A program made the position numbers and the translations under genes. Source: Rhodospirillales bacterium (GTDB taxonomy: Bacteria > Pseudomonadota > Alphaproteobacteria > Rhodospirillales > Casp-alpha2). From it: DNA of 64,000 bases. Where the stretch lies: contig JABMNT010000219.1 of assembly GCA_013203595.1 (NCBI GenBank), positions 1 through 64,000 on the forward strand. The letters are read 5' to 3'. Of this stretch, positions 1-9,279 are shown in pieces. Each line of letters opens with the position of its first letter. Position 1 is the first letter of the stretch. The notes under the pieces were generated by a model that was not told the origin of the DNA, did not search any database, and saw only the letters and a list, made by a program, of their open reading frames with translations.

Positions 1-1376
1 CCCCGCTCGATCATCCCCGGCAGGCAGGCCCGCGCCAGCCAGAAACCGGCGTTTATATTGACATCGATCACCCGCTGCCAGTCCTCTTCCGCCATCTCGA
101 GAAAGCCCGCACCCAGAATCACATCATCACCGCCACCCCCCCACAGGCTGTCATTGCCATCGCCGCCGTACAGACTGTCATCGCCCGTGCTGGCTGAGCC
201 CAGGGCAAAGGAAAATTCAGCAAAAAGCGCCGAAGAGGTATCAGGAACGTCGCCGTGGAGCTGGTCATCCCCGGCACCGCCCCACAAGAAGTCGTCACCG
301 GCACCGCCGGCAAGGATATCATCACTGCCGCTTTGCGAGAATGTCGGGTTGGCCAGGGGGTTCGCAGCCGTATGGGTGGACGCGTCATAGTTGGTCGGTC
401 GGTCGGCATAGATGTAATCCGCTGCTTCCCGGCCGCCGATGGCCTCCTTGGCGGAACTGCCAACCAGCAAATCCGCCGCGGCCGTGCCGATGATCGATAT
501 ATAGGTCTCCGGATCTGCGCTCTGGCTTTCCGTTACCCGCTGGGCCTGCACTTGGCGGTTTGTGGCGGGGATAGCCAGCGGCACTGGTTCCGTAGTGAAC
601 TGAAAACCGAATCCGAAAGCCGCATCCCGGGCCGCCACTGGGCCCAGGGCAAAGCTTGAAAATGTGCCGGCGGGAAATGTCGAAATAAACGGGTCCGGTT
701 CGGGAGCAACACGACCAGGCCCGTCGTCGGGCTCTGGGTTTGCTTCGCGTTCCGGTTCTGAAAAGGAAGCGGTATCCAGCCCCAGGCCAACACCCGGTGG
801 GCTTTGTGCCAGAGCCGCGGCAACGGATGCACTGGCATCAATCTGTTCAGCCGCGCGAATTGCCGCCGACAGGGCTTCTTCGGCGTCCGAACCATTGACC
901 AATGCTTTGTCAAAAGCATCCAGAGCCGCCAGTTCGCCGTTTTCCAACATCGAATCCGGCAACTGGCCGAGAAAGGCCTCCAGGCTGGCATCCACATCGG
1001 CTTCAACAAAAACCGTATCGGCCTCGCGCCCGATCGGATCATCAATGCCGAGAAAGGCGTGTATGATTTTTTCGTCGGCATCAATCCGCGCCGCCCAGTC
1101 AGCCGCAACCTGATCCAGGGGGTCGGCCGAATCCCGGGGCTGCACAGGCCTCGTTTTTGCGGCCTGGGCGAGAGCTTCCGCGGTCGCCGCCTCTGCCGCC
1201 CGTTCCGCAAACCGCGCCGCCGCCTGCAGGGCGACCAGATCACCATCGGCCGTCAAACCGCCCATGCGTGACCATTCCGGCCCCGTCAGGTGGTCGGTGA
1301 AAGGGTCCTTCAGTAAAGTTAGCGGTACACTACCGTCCGGCACGTATTCTCGTCCACTGTTGCTGGCATGTTTCAC
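1..1376 (-). CDS. RTX (haemolysin-type calcium-binding) repeat protein, running in frame into a short-chain dehydrogenase fragment; incomplete at window edge
   Basis: The frame is open from a GTG at 1374-1376 (alternative ATG at 1263-1265) to the window start. The N-terminal half is acidic and Ala/Pro-rich with no domain I recognise. From about position 330 down to 115 it has nonapeptide calcium-binding repeats of the GGAGDDFLWGG and GGDGNDSLWGG type, as in type I-secreted RTX proteins. After GGGGDDVILGAG the frame continues without a stop into FLEMAEEDWQRVIDVN and LARACLPGMIERG, which is the helix alpha-F region of a classical short-chain dehydrogenase/reductase. The preceding Rossmann half (TGxxxGIG, NNAG) is missing. 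RTX repeats and an SDR core are not a usual pair, so the junction near position 115 may be an assembly chimera or a real recombination. No strong Shine-Dalgarno marks either start. Confidence 0.6.
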   Translation of the reverse strand, partial: MKHASNSGREYVPDGSVPLTLLKDPFTDHLTGPEWSRMGGLTADGDLVALQAAARFAERAAEAATAEALAQAAKTRPVQPRDSADPLDQVAADWAARIDADEKIIHAFLGIDDPIGREADTVFVEADVDASLEAFLGQLPDSMLENGELAALDAFDKALVNGSDAEEALSAAIRAAEQIDASASVAAALAQSPPGVGLGLDTASFSEPEREANPEPDDGPGRVAPEPDPFISTFPAGTFSSFALGPVAARDAAFGFGFQFTTEPVPLAIPATNRQVQAQRVTESQSADPETYISIIGTAAADLLVGSSAKEAIGGREAADYIYADRPTNYDASTHTAANPLANPTFSQSGSDDILAGGAGDDFLWGGAGDDQLHGDVPDTSSALFAEFSFALGSASTGDDSLYGGDGNDSLWGGGGDDVILGAGFLEMAEEDWQRVIDVNINAGFWLARACLPGMIER

Positions 1377-1539
1377 ATTACGCGTCAGTAGTCCAGCTTA
1401 GGCAATTTCGCTTCGATGACAAAACGAATTCGCATGTTGCTGCTAAGAGATTGATAAACAACAGCGAAAAAGTATCGTTTTTCCTGGCGAAATGACCTGT
1501 TTACAGAAAATCGAGCATTTATGGCCGTCGATTCGCAAC

Positions 1540-1902
1540 TTACCGCGCTGTGATCATTACGCCCAGGTTATGACCGCCGAGTACGTGTACGTGGTAATGC
1601 AGCACATCCTGACGGGCATCCGCGCCATGATTGGCCACAGTCCGGTAGCCGGTTTCATCCAGTCCCCTGATTTTCGCCACCTCACCGACGGCGCGGGTGA
1701 AGCCGGCAATTTCCGCATCCGAGGCCCTGGCGGCAAAATCTGCATGCGACACATAGGCCGCTTTCGGAATCACCAGAACATGGACCGGTGCCAGTGGATT
1801 GATGTCTTCAAAGGCAAGGGCGTATTCATTCTCGTAAACCCGGGTACAGGGGATTTCGCCGCGCAGGATCCTGGCGAAGATATTGTCAGAATCATAGGTC
1901 AT
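1540..1902 (-). CDS. hinT: HIT family hydrolase (HinT-like purine nucleoside phosphoramidase)
   Basis: This 120-residue protein has the histidine triad HYHVHV (His102, His104, His106) followed by LGG, the signature of HIT nucleotide hydrolases. The N-terminal DNIFARILRGEIPC is typical of the HinT/PKCI branch, which cleaves AMP-N bonds. The ATG at 1900-1902 overlaps the end of hisE by 11 bases, so it is probably the last gene of the histidine operon. That hisE-hinT linkage is common in Alphaproteobacteria. Its link to histidine synthesis is not established by the sequence. Confidence 0.9.
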   Translation of the reverse strand: MTYDSDNIFARILRGEIPCTRVYENEYALAFEDINPLAPVHVLVIPKAAYVSHADFAARASDAEIAGFTRAVGEVAKIRGLDETGYRTVANHGADARQDVLHYHVHVLGGHNLGVMITAR

Positions 1903-2248
1903 GGCTGGCATCTCCGCGCTGGCGATTTTTCTTCTCCTCGATACCCGATGTACCGACACGCGACTGCAGCTCGGCCCAGACCTGCTCCGGCCGAATTCCC
2001 ATTTCGGCCCACAGGACCAGTAGGTGGTACAGGACATCGGAACTTTCGCTGACCACCTCCGCCTCGGTTTCGGCAAGGGCGGCGATCACCACTTCAACAG
2101 CTTCCTCGCCAAATTTCTTGCAGATGCGTTTGCGGCCCTTCTTGAACAGTTTGGCGGTATGGGATTCACTGGGGTTACCCCCCTTGCGGCTGACAATGGT
2201 CTGGTAAAGCTGTTCCAGGATCTGGCCGTTTAATCCATCTTGTTTCAT
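1892..2248 (-). CDS. hisE: phosphoribosyl-ATP pyrophosphatase
   Basis: This 118-residue protein belongs to the MazG-like all-alpha NTP pyrophosphohydrolase fold. Conserved blocks are KLFKKGRKRICKKFGEEAVE (residues about 33-52) and ESSDVLYHLLVLW, which hold the acidic Mg-binding residues. It hydrolyses phosphoribosyl-ATP to phosphoribosyl-AMP, the second step of histidine synthesis. It lies 3 bases downstream of hisF. hisI, the partner cyclohydrolase, is not fused to it and is not in this window. Confidence 0.95.
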   Translation of the reverse strand: MKQDGLNGQILEQLYQTIVSRKGGNPSESHTAKLFKKGRKRICKKFGEEAVEVVIAALAETEAEVVSESSDVLYHLLVLWAEMGIRPEQVWAELQSRVGTSGIEEKKNRQRGDASHDL

Positions 2249-2251
2249 GGT

Positions 2252-3034
2252 CTATCCCTCTGTTTCCCGGGCCGCTGGATCGCGGACCAGGGCCCCGCGG
2301 CTCAGTAAATGCTGTTTGGCTTCCGCAATTGTATAGGTTCCGAAATGAAAAATCGAGGCTGCCAGTACCGCTGATGCATGACCTTCCGCTATGCCTTCAT
2401 ACAGGTGATCAAGGGTGCCAACCCCGCCGGATACAATAACCGGTATGGGAACCGCATCGGCCACGGCACGGGTCAGGGGGATATTGAACCCCTGTTTGGT
2501 GCCGTCGCGATCCATGGAGGTTAACAGGATCTCGCCGGCGCCGAAGTCCGCCATCTGGCGTGCCCATTTGACGGCGTCAATGCCTGTTGCCTGGCGTCCG
2601 CCATGGGTGAAGATCTCAAAACTGTGGGGACCGGTAGATTTTGCATCGATCGCCACCACAATGCATTGCGCACCGAATTTCAAGGCGGCCTGGCGAACGA
2701 AATCTGGATTATGGATAGCCGCCGTATTGATCGAAACCTTGTCCGCCCCGGCCAGCAGCAATTTCCGGATATCCTCCGTTGTCCGCACACCGCCGCCCAC
2801 CGTGAGCGGCATGAAGCAATGTTCCGCTGTGCGGCTAACCACGTCGTAAATGGTTTCGCGGTTATCGGAACTGGCGGTGATATCGAGAAAACAGAGCTCG
2901 TCCGCTCCCTGCGCATCATAAACCTTCGCCTGTTCAACCGGATCACCGGCATCGATCAGGTCGACAAAGTTAACGCCTTTGACAACACGGCCCTTGTCGA
3001 CATCCAGGCAGGGGATGATCCGGGTTTTCAGCAT
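2252..3034 (-). CDS. hisF: imidazole glycerol phosphate synthase, cyclase subunit
   Basis: A complete 260-residue (beta/alpha)8 barrel. The catalytic aspartates are at the canonical places: Asp11 in CLDVDKGR and Asp130 in VVAIDAKS. Phosphate-binding loops are LTVGGGVRT (about 77-85) and [10 protein letters not shown]. HisF takes ammonia from the HisH glutaminase and converts PRFAR to IGP and AICAR. The ATG overlaps the end of hisA by 7 bases, which suggests translational coupling. Confidence 0.97.
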   Translation of the reverse strand: MLKTRIIPCLDVDKGRVVKGVNFVDLIDAGDPVEQAKVYDAQGADELCFLDITASSDNRETIYDVVSRTAEHCFMPLTVGGGVRTTEDIRKLLLAGADKVSINTAAIHNPDFVRQAALKFGAQCIVVAIDAKSTGPHSFEIFTHGGRQATGIDAVKWARQMADFGAGEILLTSMDRDGTKQGFNIPLTRAVADAVPIPVIVSGGVGTLDHLYEGIAEGHASAVLAASIFHFGTYTIAEAKQHLLSRGALVRDPAARETEG

Positions 3035-3762
3035 GGCTGGCCTTTAAGAATTCGTGTCGCTTCCGCCACATCAACCTGGCCATCATACACCGCCCGGCCG
3101 GAAATAACGCCGGCAAAAACATCCGTGCCAAGGGCGGCAATCTGTCTGATGTCATCCATCGACGAAACCCCGCCTGAAACAATAACCGGGATCGTAACGG
3201 CTTTGGCAATGGCCAGGGTGGCCGCCAAATTGGGGCCCTGCATGGCGCCGTCACGACCGATGTCCGTATGGATCAATGCAGCGGCACCGGCGTCTTCAAA
3301 CTGTTTCGCCAGATCAAGAGCAGGGATTTTCGAGAGATCAGCCCAGCCTTCGGTGGCGACAAAGCCTTCCCTGGCATCAATACCGATGGCAATCTGTCCG
3401 GGAAAGGCGCGGCAGGCGGCCCTTACCAGATCGGGATTGGTCAGGGCGACGGTTCCCAGAATCACCCGTTTGATGCCCGCCGACAACCAATACTCCATGG
3501 TTTCCAGGGTCCGGATACCACCACCGAGCTGAACAGGTATGGTCAGGGCCTTGAGAATTGAAACAACGGCATCGGCATTAACCGGTTTACCGGCAAAAGC
3601 ACCGTTCAGGTCAACCACATGCAGATATTCCGCGCCCTGGCCGGCAAAGGCCTGGGCCTGGGCACCGGGATCATCGTTAAATACGGTCGCCGCCTCCATA
3701 TCGCCGTGTAAAAGGCGCACACAGGAGCCGTCTTTTAAATCGATGGCTGGAAAGAAGATCAT
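3028..3762 (-). CDS. hisA: ProFAR isomerase
   Basis: A 244-residue half-symmetric barrel related to hisF. The catalytic pair is Asp8 (PAIDLKDG) and Asp129 (IGIDAREG). The phosphate loops are VQLGGGIRT (about 77-85) and [10 protein letters not shown]. It performs the Amadori isomerisation of ProFAR to PRFAR. It sits between hisH (24 bases upstream) and hisF (overlapping) in a single minus-strand operon. Confidence 0.97.
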   Translation of the reverse strand: MIFFPAIDLKDGSCVRLLHGDMEAATVFNDDPGAQAQAFAGQGAEYLHVVDLNGAFAGKPVNADAVVSILKALTIPVQLGGGIRTLETMEYWLSAGIKRVILGTVALTNPDLVRAACRAFPGQIAIGIDAREGFVATEGWADLSKIPALDLAKQFEDAGAAALIHTDIGRDGAMQGPNLAATLAIAKAVTIPVIVSGGVSSMDDIRQIAALGTDVFAGVISGRAVYDGQVDVAEATRILKGQPC

Positions 3763-3786
3763 TTTTCGGTTTCTGCCTGTATCGCC

Positions 3787-4431
3787 CTAGGGCGTCCATT
3801 TTAAAAAGTTGGTCAACAGCCTGAGACCGACGGCCTGGCTTTTTTCCGGATGAAACTGGGTCCCGGCCACATTGTCACGGGCGATGGCCGCGATGACCGG
3901 GCCGCCATAATCAACAGTGGCGATCTGGTGGTCTGGATTTTTGCAGGTGAAGGAATAAGAATGCACAAAATAGGCATGTGCTCCCGCATTAATGCCTTCA
4001 AGTAATGGATGAGATTTCATGGAAAAACTTAGATTATTCCATCCCATATGGGGTATTTTTAATGTTGGGTCTGAAGGAGTGATTGCGGCAACCTGGCCGC
4101 CGATCCAACCGAAACCCGCGGTATCGCCAAATTCCCGTCCGACCTCGGCCATCAGTTGCATACCCACACAAATTCCCAGTAATGGCTTGCCCTGGCGGCG
4201 GACGGCGTCGTCCAGGTCCTGCCACAGGCCGGGAATGGCCTGGATCCCGGCCTGGCAGTCGGCAAAGGCACCAACGCCTGGCAGGACAATCCGGTTGGCG
4301 TTTTGAATATGCCGGCGTTTGGCGGTTACCCGGACCCGTCCGTGCAGCCCGGCCTCGGCCATGGACCGTTCCAGAGCCTTGGCAGCGGAGCGCAGGTTGC
4401 CGGATCCATAATCAACGACACAAATGTCCAT
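3787..4431 (-). CDS. hisH: imidazole glycerol phosphate synthase, glutaminase subunit
   Basis: A 214-residue class I glutamine amidotransferase. The catalytic triad is visible: Cys88 in LLGICVGMQ, and His194 and Glu196 in TQFHPEKS. The oxyanion strand PGVGAF is at about residues 51-56. It supplies ammonia to HisF. The gene follows the DUF2628 gene with a gap of one base. One unusual point is the extended RVTAKRRHIQNA segment near residue 35; otherwise length and motifs are standard. Confidence 0.96.
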   Translation of the reverse strand: MDICVVDYGSGNLRSAAKALERSMAEAGLHGRVRVTAKRRHIQNANRIVLPGVGAFADCQAGIQAIPGLWQDLDDAVRRQGKPLLGICVGMQLMAEVGREFGDTAGFGWIGGQVAAITPSDPTLKIPHMGWNNLSFSMKSHPLLEGINAGAHAYFVHSYSFTCKNPDHQIATVDYGGPVIAAIARDNVAGTQFHPEKSQAVGLRLLTNFLKWTP

Positions 4432-4432
4432 T

Positions 4433-4822
4433 TCAGGTCAGGTCTTTCGCTAGCGCGGGTGTAGCATCGAGAAAACGGGCCAGCGCCAATTCTTCCGTTT
4501 CGCCTGTACTCACGCCATAATCGGCAAACCCCTGCCGGGCCAGCGTCCAGCGTCGGCAATCGTTGGCCAACAGACCGGTCAGCAGGGCGACGCCCAGGGA
4601 CAAAACAGAGGATGCCAGGGCATCCATGCCGAGGGCCCAGATCGCCAGATTCATGAGCAGTGACACGGTGACGATGGCCAGCGCCACCAGCCACAGGCGA
4701 TGCCACAGGGCCCAGACAAAGCTCAGTAAAAACGCCGCCCAGTTAAAGCCTTCCCTGACCAGCACCAGATCGTGATCCGGTTCCAGGCCGTGACGGCGGA
4801 GATGAACGGAATATACCTTCAT
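4433..4822 (-). CDS. DUF2628 family membrane protein
   Basis: The ATG at 4820-4822 gives 129 residues beginning MKVYSVHLRRHG. Residues 28-50 and 58-78 form hydrophobic segments, so it is probably an inner-membrane protein with two or three helices. The segment FNWAAFLLSFVWALWHRLW is characteristic of DUF2628. It lies inside the histidine operon between hisB and hisH, a placement I recall from other Alphaproteobacteria. No function is known, and the operon position does not prove a role in histidine synthesis. Confidence 0.75.
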   Translation of the reverse strand: MKVYSVHLRRHGLEPDHDLVLVREGFNWAAFLLSFVWALWHRLWLVALAIVTVSLLMNLAIWALGMDALASSVLSLGVALLTGLLANDCRRWTLARQGFADYGVSTGETEELALARFLDATPALAKDLT

Positions 4823-4832
4823 CGGCCGGACG

Positions 4833-5432
4833 TTATAAGGAGCCGCCAAGAACGCCCTTGGTCGAGGGGATGGCATCGGATTTGCGCGGATCGATTTCAA
4901 TGGCCTGGCGCAGGGCGCGGGCCAGTCCCTTGAAACAGGACTCGACGATATGGTGGTTGTTTTCCCCGTAAATGTTTTCCACATGCAGGGTAATGCCGGC
5001 GGCCTGGGCGAAAGCCTGGAACCACTCCTTGAACAGCTCCGTATCCATCTCTCCCAATTTCGGTTTGCTGAAATTCACCTTCCAGATCAGGTAGGGCCGG
5101 TTCGATATATCCAGATTAACCCGGCTCAGGGTTTCATCCATGGGAATGGTTGCCGAGCCGTAGCGGGTAATTCCCTTTAAATCGCCCAGTGCCCTGGATA
5201 CGGCTTCTCCGATGGCAATCCCGCTGTCTTCCGTGGTGTGGTGAAAATCAATATGCAGATCACCCGTGGCCTTGACCTGCAGGTCAATCAGGCTGTGACG
5301 CGACAATTGTTCGAGCATATGATCGAGAAAGCCGATCCCCGTTGAAACTGCATAGTCACCGCGACCGTCGAGATCGAGGGATACGGATATTTCTGTTTCT
5401 TTTGTTTTACGCTCTACACTGGCTTGGCGCAT
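4833..5432 (-). CDS. hisB: imidazoleglycerol-phosphate dehydratase
   Basis: This is the 199-residue monofunctional form, without the histidinol-phosphatase domain found in enterobacteria. The two metal-binding repeats are present: FLDHML with [14 protein letters not shown] in the first half, and [22 protein letters not shown] in the second. The ATG at 5430-5432 ([10 protein letters not shown]) matches the usual family start. An in-frame GTG at 5445-5447 is an alternative. It is the first gene of the minus-strand histidine operon and is divergent from hslV, so the operon promoter should lie in 5433-5610. Confidence 0.96.
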   Translation of the reverse strand: MRQASVERKTKETEISVSLDLDGRGDYAVSTGIGFLDHMLEQLSRHSLIDLQVKATGDLHIDFHHTTEDSGIAIGEAVSRALGDLKGITRYGSATIPMDETLSRVNLDISNRPYLIWKVNFSKPKLGEMDTELFKEWFQAFAQAAGITLHVENIYGENNHHIVESCFKGLARALRQAIEIDPRKSDAIPSTKGVLGGSL

Positions 5433-5556
5433 GGACGGGGCCCCCACGTTCGAGTTATGCGGTCATTGCGCCGCTTTTTATCAGGAAGTTAGCGGCTTCA
5501 CCAGTCTGCATTCGACCCGCAGGCCGTCAATCTTCCTTAAAAAGCGATTGCAGGGC

Positions 5557-5562
5557 TATAAT
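5557..5562 (+). promoter_or_regulatory. possible -10 element of the hslVU promoter
   Basis: The hexamer TATAAT matches the sigma-70 -10 consensus perfectly and lies about 57 bases before the hslV start, in the hisB-hslV gap. No convincing -35 element sits 16-18 bases upstream, and I could not recognise a heat-shock sigma-32 promoter, so this remains a suggestion. Confidence 0.3.
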
Positions 5563-5619
5563 CTGGCTCCTATATATGCTGACCTTGGTTAATGAATCCT
5601 TCAAAACAGGTGTATGCAT

Positions 5620-6165
5620 ATGAATGAGCAGCGACAAGGCTGGCGCGGAACGACCATATTGTCCGTACGCAAGGCGAACAAGGTTGTCATTGCCGGTGAC
5701 GGCCAGGTCACCCTGGGTGACACGGTTGTCAAAGCCAATGCTCTGAAAGTCAGAAGACTGGCTGACGGAGATGTGATCGCCGGTTTTGCCGGCGCCACCG
5801 CCGATGCGTTTACCCTGTTTGAACGGCTGGAAGCCAAGCTGGAGCAATATCCCAAACAATTGACCCGGGCCTGCGTTGAAATGGCCAAAGACTGGCGTAC
5901 CGACCGCTATCTGCGCAAGCTGGAAGCGATGATGGCCGTTGCCGATCGTAATGTGTCGCTGGTCCTGACCGGAAATGGCGACGTACTGGAGCCGGAAGAC
6001 GGGTTGATCGGGATCGGCTCGGGTGGCAACTATGCCCTTGCTGCGGCCCGCGCCCTGATGGACGTGGACGGCCTGGACGCCGAAGCGATTGCCCGCAAGT
6101 CCATGAAAGTCGCCGCCGACATCTGTATTTACACCAATGAAAACGTGGTTATTGAACAATTATGA
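5620..6165 (+). CDS. hslV: ATP-dependent protease HslVU, peptidase subunit
   Basis: A proteasome-beta-like threonine peptidase of about 181 residues. The motif [11 protein letters not shown] contains the nucleophilic threonine, exposed after removal of a short N-terminal propeptide as in other Alphaproteobacteria. GDGQVTLGD and the [14 protein letters not shown] block are family hallmarks. The ATG at 5620 is placed 9 bases after an AGG; an upstream in-frame ATG at 5614 would add two residues. Its stop overlaps the hslU start by 4 bases. The subunits form a chamber that degrades proteins unfolded by HslU. Confidence 0.96.
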   Translation: MNEQRQGWRGTTILSVRKANKVVIAGDGQVTLGDTVVKANALKVRRLADGDVIAGFAGATADAFTLFERLEAKLEQYPKQLTRACVEMAKDWRTDRYLRKLEAMMAVADRNVSLVLTGNGDVLEPEDGLIGIGSGGNYALAAARALMDVDGLDAEAIARKSMKVAADICIYTNENVVIEQL

Positions 6166-7469
6166 GCAGCTTTACCCCCCGTGAAATCGTCTCCGAACTG
6201 GACCGTTATATCGTCGGCCAGAACAACGCAAAGAAGGCTGTTGCCATTGCGCTGCGCAACCGCTGGCGCCGCCAGCAGCTTGACGAGACCATGCGCGAGG
6301 AGATCCTGCCTAAAAATATCCTGATGATCGGTCCAACCGGTGTCGGCAAGACGGAAATTGCCCGGCGCCTGGCAAAATTGACAAAAGCCCCGTTCATCAA
6401 GGTTGAAGCCACCAAATTCACCGAAGTCGGCTACGTGGGCCGCGACGTTGAACAGATGATCAGAGATCTTTTAGAATCAGCGATTCACATCGTCCGCGAA
6501 GCCAAACGCAAAGACGTCACCTCGAAAGCTGAAATCAACGCCGAAGAACGGGTGCTTGATGCCCTGGTCGGTGACAACGCATCAAAGGAAACCCGGGCCA
6601 AATTTCGCAAGATGCTGCGCGAGGGTGCCCTGTCCGACAAGGAAATCGACGTTGAAGTGGCGGAAGGCGGGGCGGGTAATATGCCAACCTTTGAAGTGCC
6701 TGGCATGCCCGGCACCAGTATGGGCATGCTCAATTTGAACGACATGCTCGGAAAAGCCTTCGGTCAGCAGACCAAGGTCAAAAAAATGCCGGTTTCCGAA
6801 TCCTATGAAGTGTTGATGGCTGATGAGGCCGACAAGCTCCTGGATGAGGAAAGCATCGTCAAGGAAGCTATTGATTTGGTTGAAAACAGTGGCATTGTTT
6901 TCATTGACGAAATCGACAAGATCACGGCCAAGTCCGACCATGCTGGAGACGTCAGCCGGGAAGGCGTGCAGCGGGATTTACTGCCACTCATTGAAGGAAC
7001 CACCGTTTCCACCAAACATGGACAGGTGCGCACCGACCATATCCTGTTTATCGGCTCCGGCGCCTTTCATGTGGCCAAACCTTCGGAAATGTTACCGGAA
7101 CTGCAGGGCAGGTTACCCATTCGGGTCGAACTTAACGCCCTGACCCGCGATGATCTGGTCCGCATCCTGACCGAACCGGAATCCAGTTTAATCAAGCAAT
7201 ACATAGCTTTAATCGGTGTTGAGGATGTAACACTTGAGTTTACTGATGGGGCCATTGAAGAAATTGCCAATCTGGCGGCGGAAATAAATCAGGGTGTTGA
7301 AAACATTGGAGCGCGGCGCCTGCATACGGTTCTCGAAAAACTGCTGGAAGAAATCAGCTTCGATGCATCGGAACGGAGCGGCGATACCCTGGTCATCGAC
7401 GCCGATGATGTGAAGGAAAAACTCAACGACCTGGTGCGCAATTCCGATCTCCGCAAGTTTATTTTATAA
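6162..7469 (+). CDS. hslU: ATP-dependent protease HslVU, ATPase/unfoldase subunit
   Basis: A complete 435-residue AAA+ Clp/Hsp100 protein. Walker A is GPTGVGKT (57-64), Walker B is FIDEID (about 247-252), and the C-terminus LRKFIL is the tail that docks into HslV. The inserted I-domain spans roughly residues 110-225 and includes a Gly/Met-rich stretch near [13 protein letters not shown]. It unfolds substrates with ATP and feeds them to HslV. The 4-base overlap with hslV indicates coupled translation. Confidence 0.97.
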   Translation: MSSFTPREIVSELDRYIVGQNNAKKAVAIALRNRWRRQQLDETMREEILPKNILMIGPTGVGKTEIARRLAKLTKAPFIKVEATKFTEVGYVGRDVEQMIRDLLESAIHIVREAKRKDVTSKAEINAEERVLDALVGDNASKETRAKFRKMLREGALSDKEIDVEVAEGGAGNMPTFEVPGMPGTSMGMLNLNDMLGKAFGQQTKVKKMPVSESYEVLMADEADKLLDEESIVKEAIDLVENSGIVFIDEIDKITAKSDHAGDVSREGVQRDLLPLIEGTTVSTKHGQVRTDHILFIGSGAFHVAKPSEMLPELQGRLPIRVELNALTRDDLVRILTEPESSLIKQYIALIGVEDVTLEFTDGAIEEIANLAAEINQGVENIGARRLHTVLEKLLEEISFDASERSGDTLVIDADDVKEKLNDLVRNSDLRKFIL

Positions 7470-7620
7470 TAGCATTAGCAAAGTTTCATAAGTATTTGTT
7501 ATTTATGTATTTGTTATATTTACACCTGCATGCGCTGCATTCGGCTGCTGGTGCCCTGTTCTAAGCATAATCTTATGATATCAATGATGTAGACCGGTTA
7601 ATTGATATGACTTATCAGTT

Positions 7621-8001
7621 CTAATGTGTAGGCCCTTCAAAGGGGCCATTTCTGCTGTCGATTTCAGCCAGTACCCACTCGATAGTTTCCTCATCCAATG
7701 TGCTAATTTTTTCCGATAACATATTGGCCAATAAGGTAGCATTTGCGGTCAGGCCTGCGGTATCGACAACCACCCGGGGGTGCGAGAGCTGGGCCAACCG
7801 GTCAAGTGCCTCCGCATCGTCCCACATCAGGTCAAAATACCCGCAGATCTGCTGAACAAGCCCGGAGCCCGGGCGCCCCCGGTGGCCATGCTCAAGCGCC
7901 GAGAAATAGGCCGAGGAAACACCCAGATCAGCGGCCATCCGCTTGAGCGAGACCTGTTTTCTCTTGCGAAGGGCCCGGATTTTTTGACCAAAGGGTGTCA
8001 T
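7621..8001 (-). CDS. XRE-family helix-turn-helix transcriptional regulator
   Basis: A 126-residue protein with an N-terminal Cro/C1-type HTH (residues about 5-60; LKRMAADLGVSSAYFSALEHG). A C-terminal alpha-helical tail has no recognised effector domain. Its ATG overlaps the stop of the Smr-domain gene by 4 bases (ATGA), so it is the last gene of that operon. It is convergent with hslU; the 150-base gap is AT-rich and shows no clear terminator. The regulated target is unknown. Confidence 0.85.
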   Translation of the reverse strand: MTPFGQKIRALRKRKQVSLKRMAADLGVSSAYFSALEHGHRGRPGSGLVQQICGYFDLMWDDAEALDRLAQLSHPRVVVDTAGLTANATLLANMLSEKISTLDEETIEWVLAEIDSRNGPFEGPTH

Positions 8002-8603
8002 CGCTTCCTCCTCAGCAGAATATAAAGAGCCCCTTCGCCGCCATCGGCGGGGGCAGCGTAATCAAATCCCCGGATCCAGGCTCTGATCGGCGGCTCATTC
8101 AACCATCTCGGCACAGCCTGGCGCAAGACGCCGATATCACCATGCCGGGTCAGGCCCTTGCCGGTGATCACCAGAACCGACCGCTTGCCGCCGGCATGGG
8201 CCCGTTCCATAAACCCGAGCAGGCTGCGGTGCGCCTCCACCTGGGTCATGCCATGCAGGTCGAGGCGGGCCTCAATTTCAACCTTTCCCCGGCGCATGCG
8301 CTTTTGGCTACTGCGGTCCAGCCCATCAGCACGGCCGTGTTCAAAGGCGGGCACAAAGGGAGCGGGCGTCTGTTCCGGCCGGCCAGGGCCGGGGGCGCGG
8401 CTTTTCGGTGTCTTTCGGGCCGGTTCGGACACGCTGACTGAAGGTGTTTTAATTGATCTTATATGAAGGTTCCGTTGTTCATCGATTAATGGCGTGATCC
8501 TGTTCGAATACTCGATCCACAATTCGCTATCGCTTAGCCTGGTTTTTGATGACTTAACGGTTCGCGGCGGGTTTCGGTTTTTCTGTTCAGGGTGTTTTGT
8601 CAT
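7998..8603 (-). CDS. Smr (MutS2 C-terminal-like) domain protein
   Basis: A 201-residue protein. The first 105 residues are polar and probably disordered. Residues about 112-200 form an Smr domain with LDLHGMT (114-120) and the VITGKG motif (145-150), the hallmark pair of this nuclease-like fold. Stand-alone Smr proteins have been linked to nicking or RNA cleavage, but the substrate here cannot be told. It overlaps lutC upstream and the HTH gene downstream. Confidence 0.88.
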   Translation of the reverse strand: MTKHPEQKNRNPPRTVKSSKTRLSDSELWIEYSNRITPLIDEQRNLHIRSIKTPSVSVSEPARKTPKSRAPGPGRPEQTPAPFVPAFEHGRADGLDRSSQKRMRRGKVEIEARLDLHGMTQVEAHRSLLGFMERAHAGGKRSVLVITGKGLTRHGDIGVLRQAVPRWLNEPPIRAWIRGFDYAAPADGGEGALYILLRRKR

Positions 8604-9279
8604 CGACGATTACTATGTGTAAGCGTTGTGGACCATGGATTCCAAGTAAAAGGGTTTGCTGAATATCCCCGGTGCGCGACGGTCCGGTAATAAAATTCAC
8701 CGCACGCGGCATAAAGTTATCTGACTGATCTTTATTTTTCAATGCTTCCCTGAGACGGACCCAGATATCCTCATAGGCACCGGTGATGTCTTTTGACTTG
8801 AGCACAACCACGTGTACCGGTGGCAGGAAATTGAGAGTTGTCGGATTTTCCGCTGCGGAATAGGTAACCAGGGTTCCGGTTTCGGCAACGCCACCGAAGG
8901 CCGATGTCACACAGACTTCATCAGCGGCATCGCCGACCCCCTGGGACACTGTCAGCATGGTTTCCGACCAGTCGAGATGGGCCAGCGACGGCGCCTGCTT
9001 TATGCGCGACGGCAGATTGTTGTCAGTCAGGAACCGGGCCACTTCACGGGGGATATCCGGGTTGCCGGCAACCCGGGTGACGGTCGCATTGACCCGTGTG
9101 GCTTCGGCCATGAACTGGGCGACCCGTTCGTCCGCCGGTCGCTGGCCACGCTCAGGAATAAGATTAGCGGAATGATCGCGAATTCTGGCCTGCATTGTTC
9201 CCAGGATATTTTTTGCCGCATTTGGGGACGTGCGGGTGGTCCGGATCTTACTGAGAATTTCACCTCTGGCTTCGCTCAT
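8587..9279 (-). CDS. lutC: LutC/YkgG family protein (LUD domain)
   Basis: A 230-residue LUD-domain protein; the ATG at 9277-9279 (MSEARGEILSKIR) is preferred. Typical blocks are GVAETGTLV and ITGPSRTGDI near the C-terminus. LutC acts with LutA and LutB, iron-sulfur proteins that oxidise L-lactate to pyruvate (LldEFG in other nomenclature). It overlaps lutB by 4 bases and the Smr-domain gene by 17. No lactate permease or LldR-type regulator lies next to it. Confidence 0.9.
   Translation of the reverse strand: MSEARGEILSKIRTTRTSPNAAKNILGTMQARIRDHSANLIPERGQRPADERVAQFMAEATRVNATVTRVAGNPDIPREVARFLTDNNLPSRIKQAPSLAHLDWSETMLTVSQGVGDAADEVCVTSAFGGVAETGTLVTYSAAENPTTLNFLPPVHVVVLKSKDITGAYEDIWVRLREALKNKDQSDNFMPRAVNFITGPSRTGDIQQTLLLGIHGPQRLHIVIVDDKTP

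Noticed and set aside
7631-7647. GGCCC-type inverted repeat at the 3' end of the HTH gene, first read as a terminator
   Set aside because: It lies within the coding sequence, has one mismatch in the stem and no following T-run.
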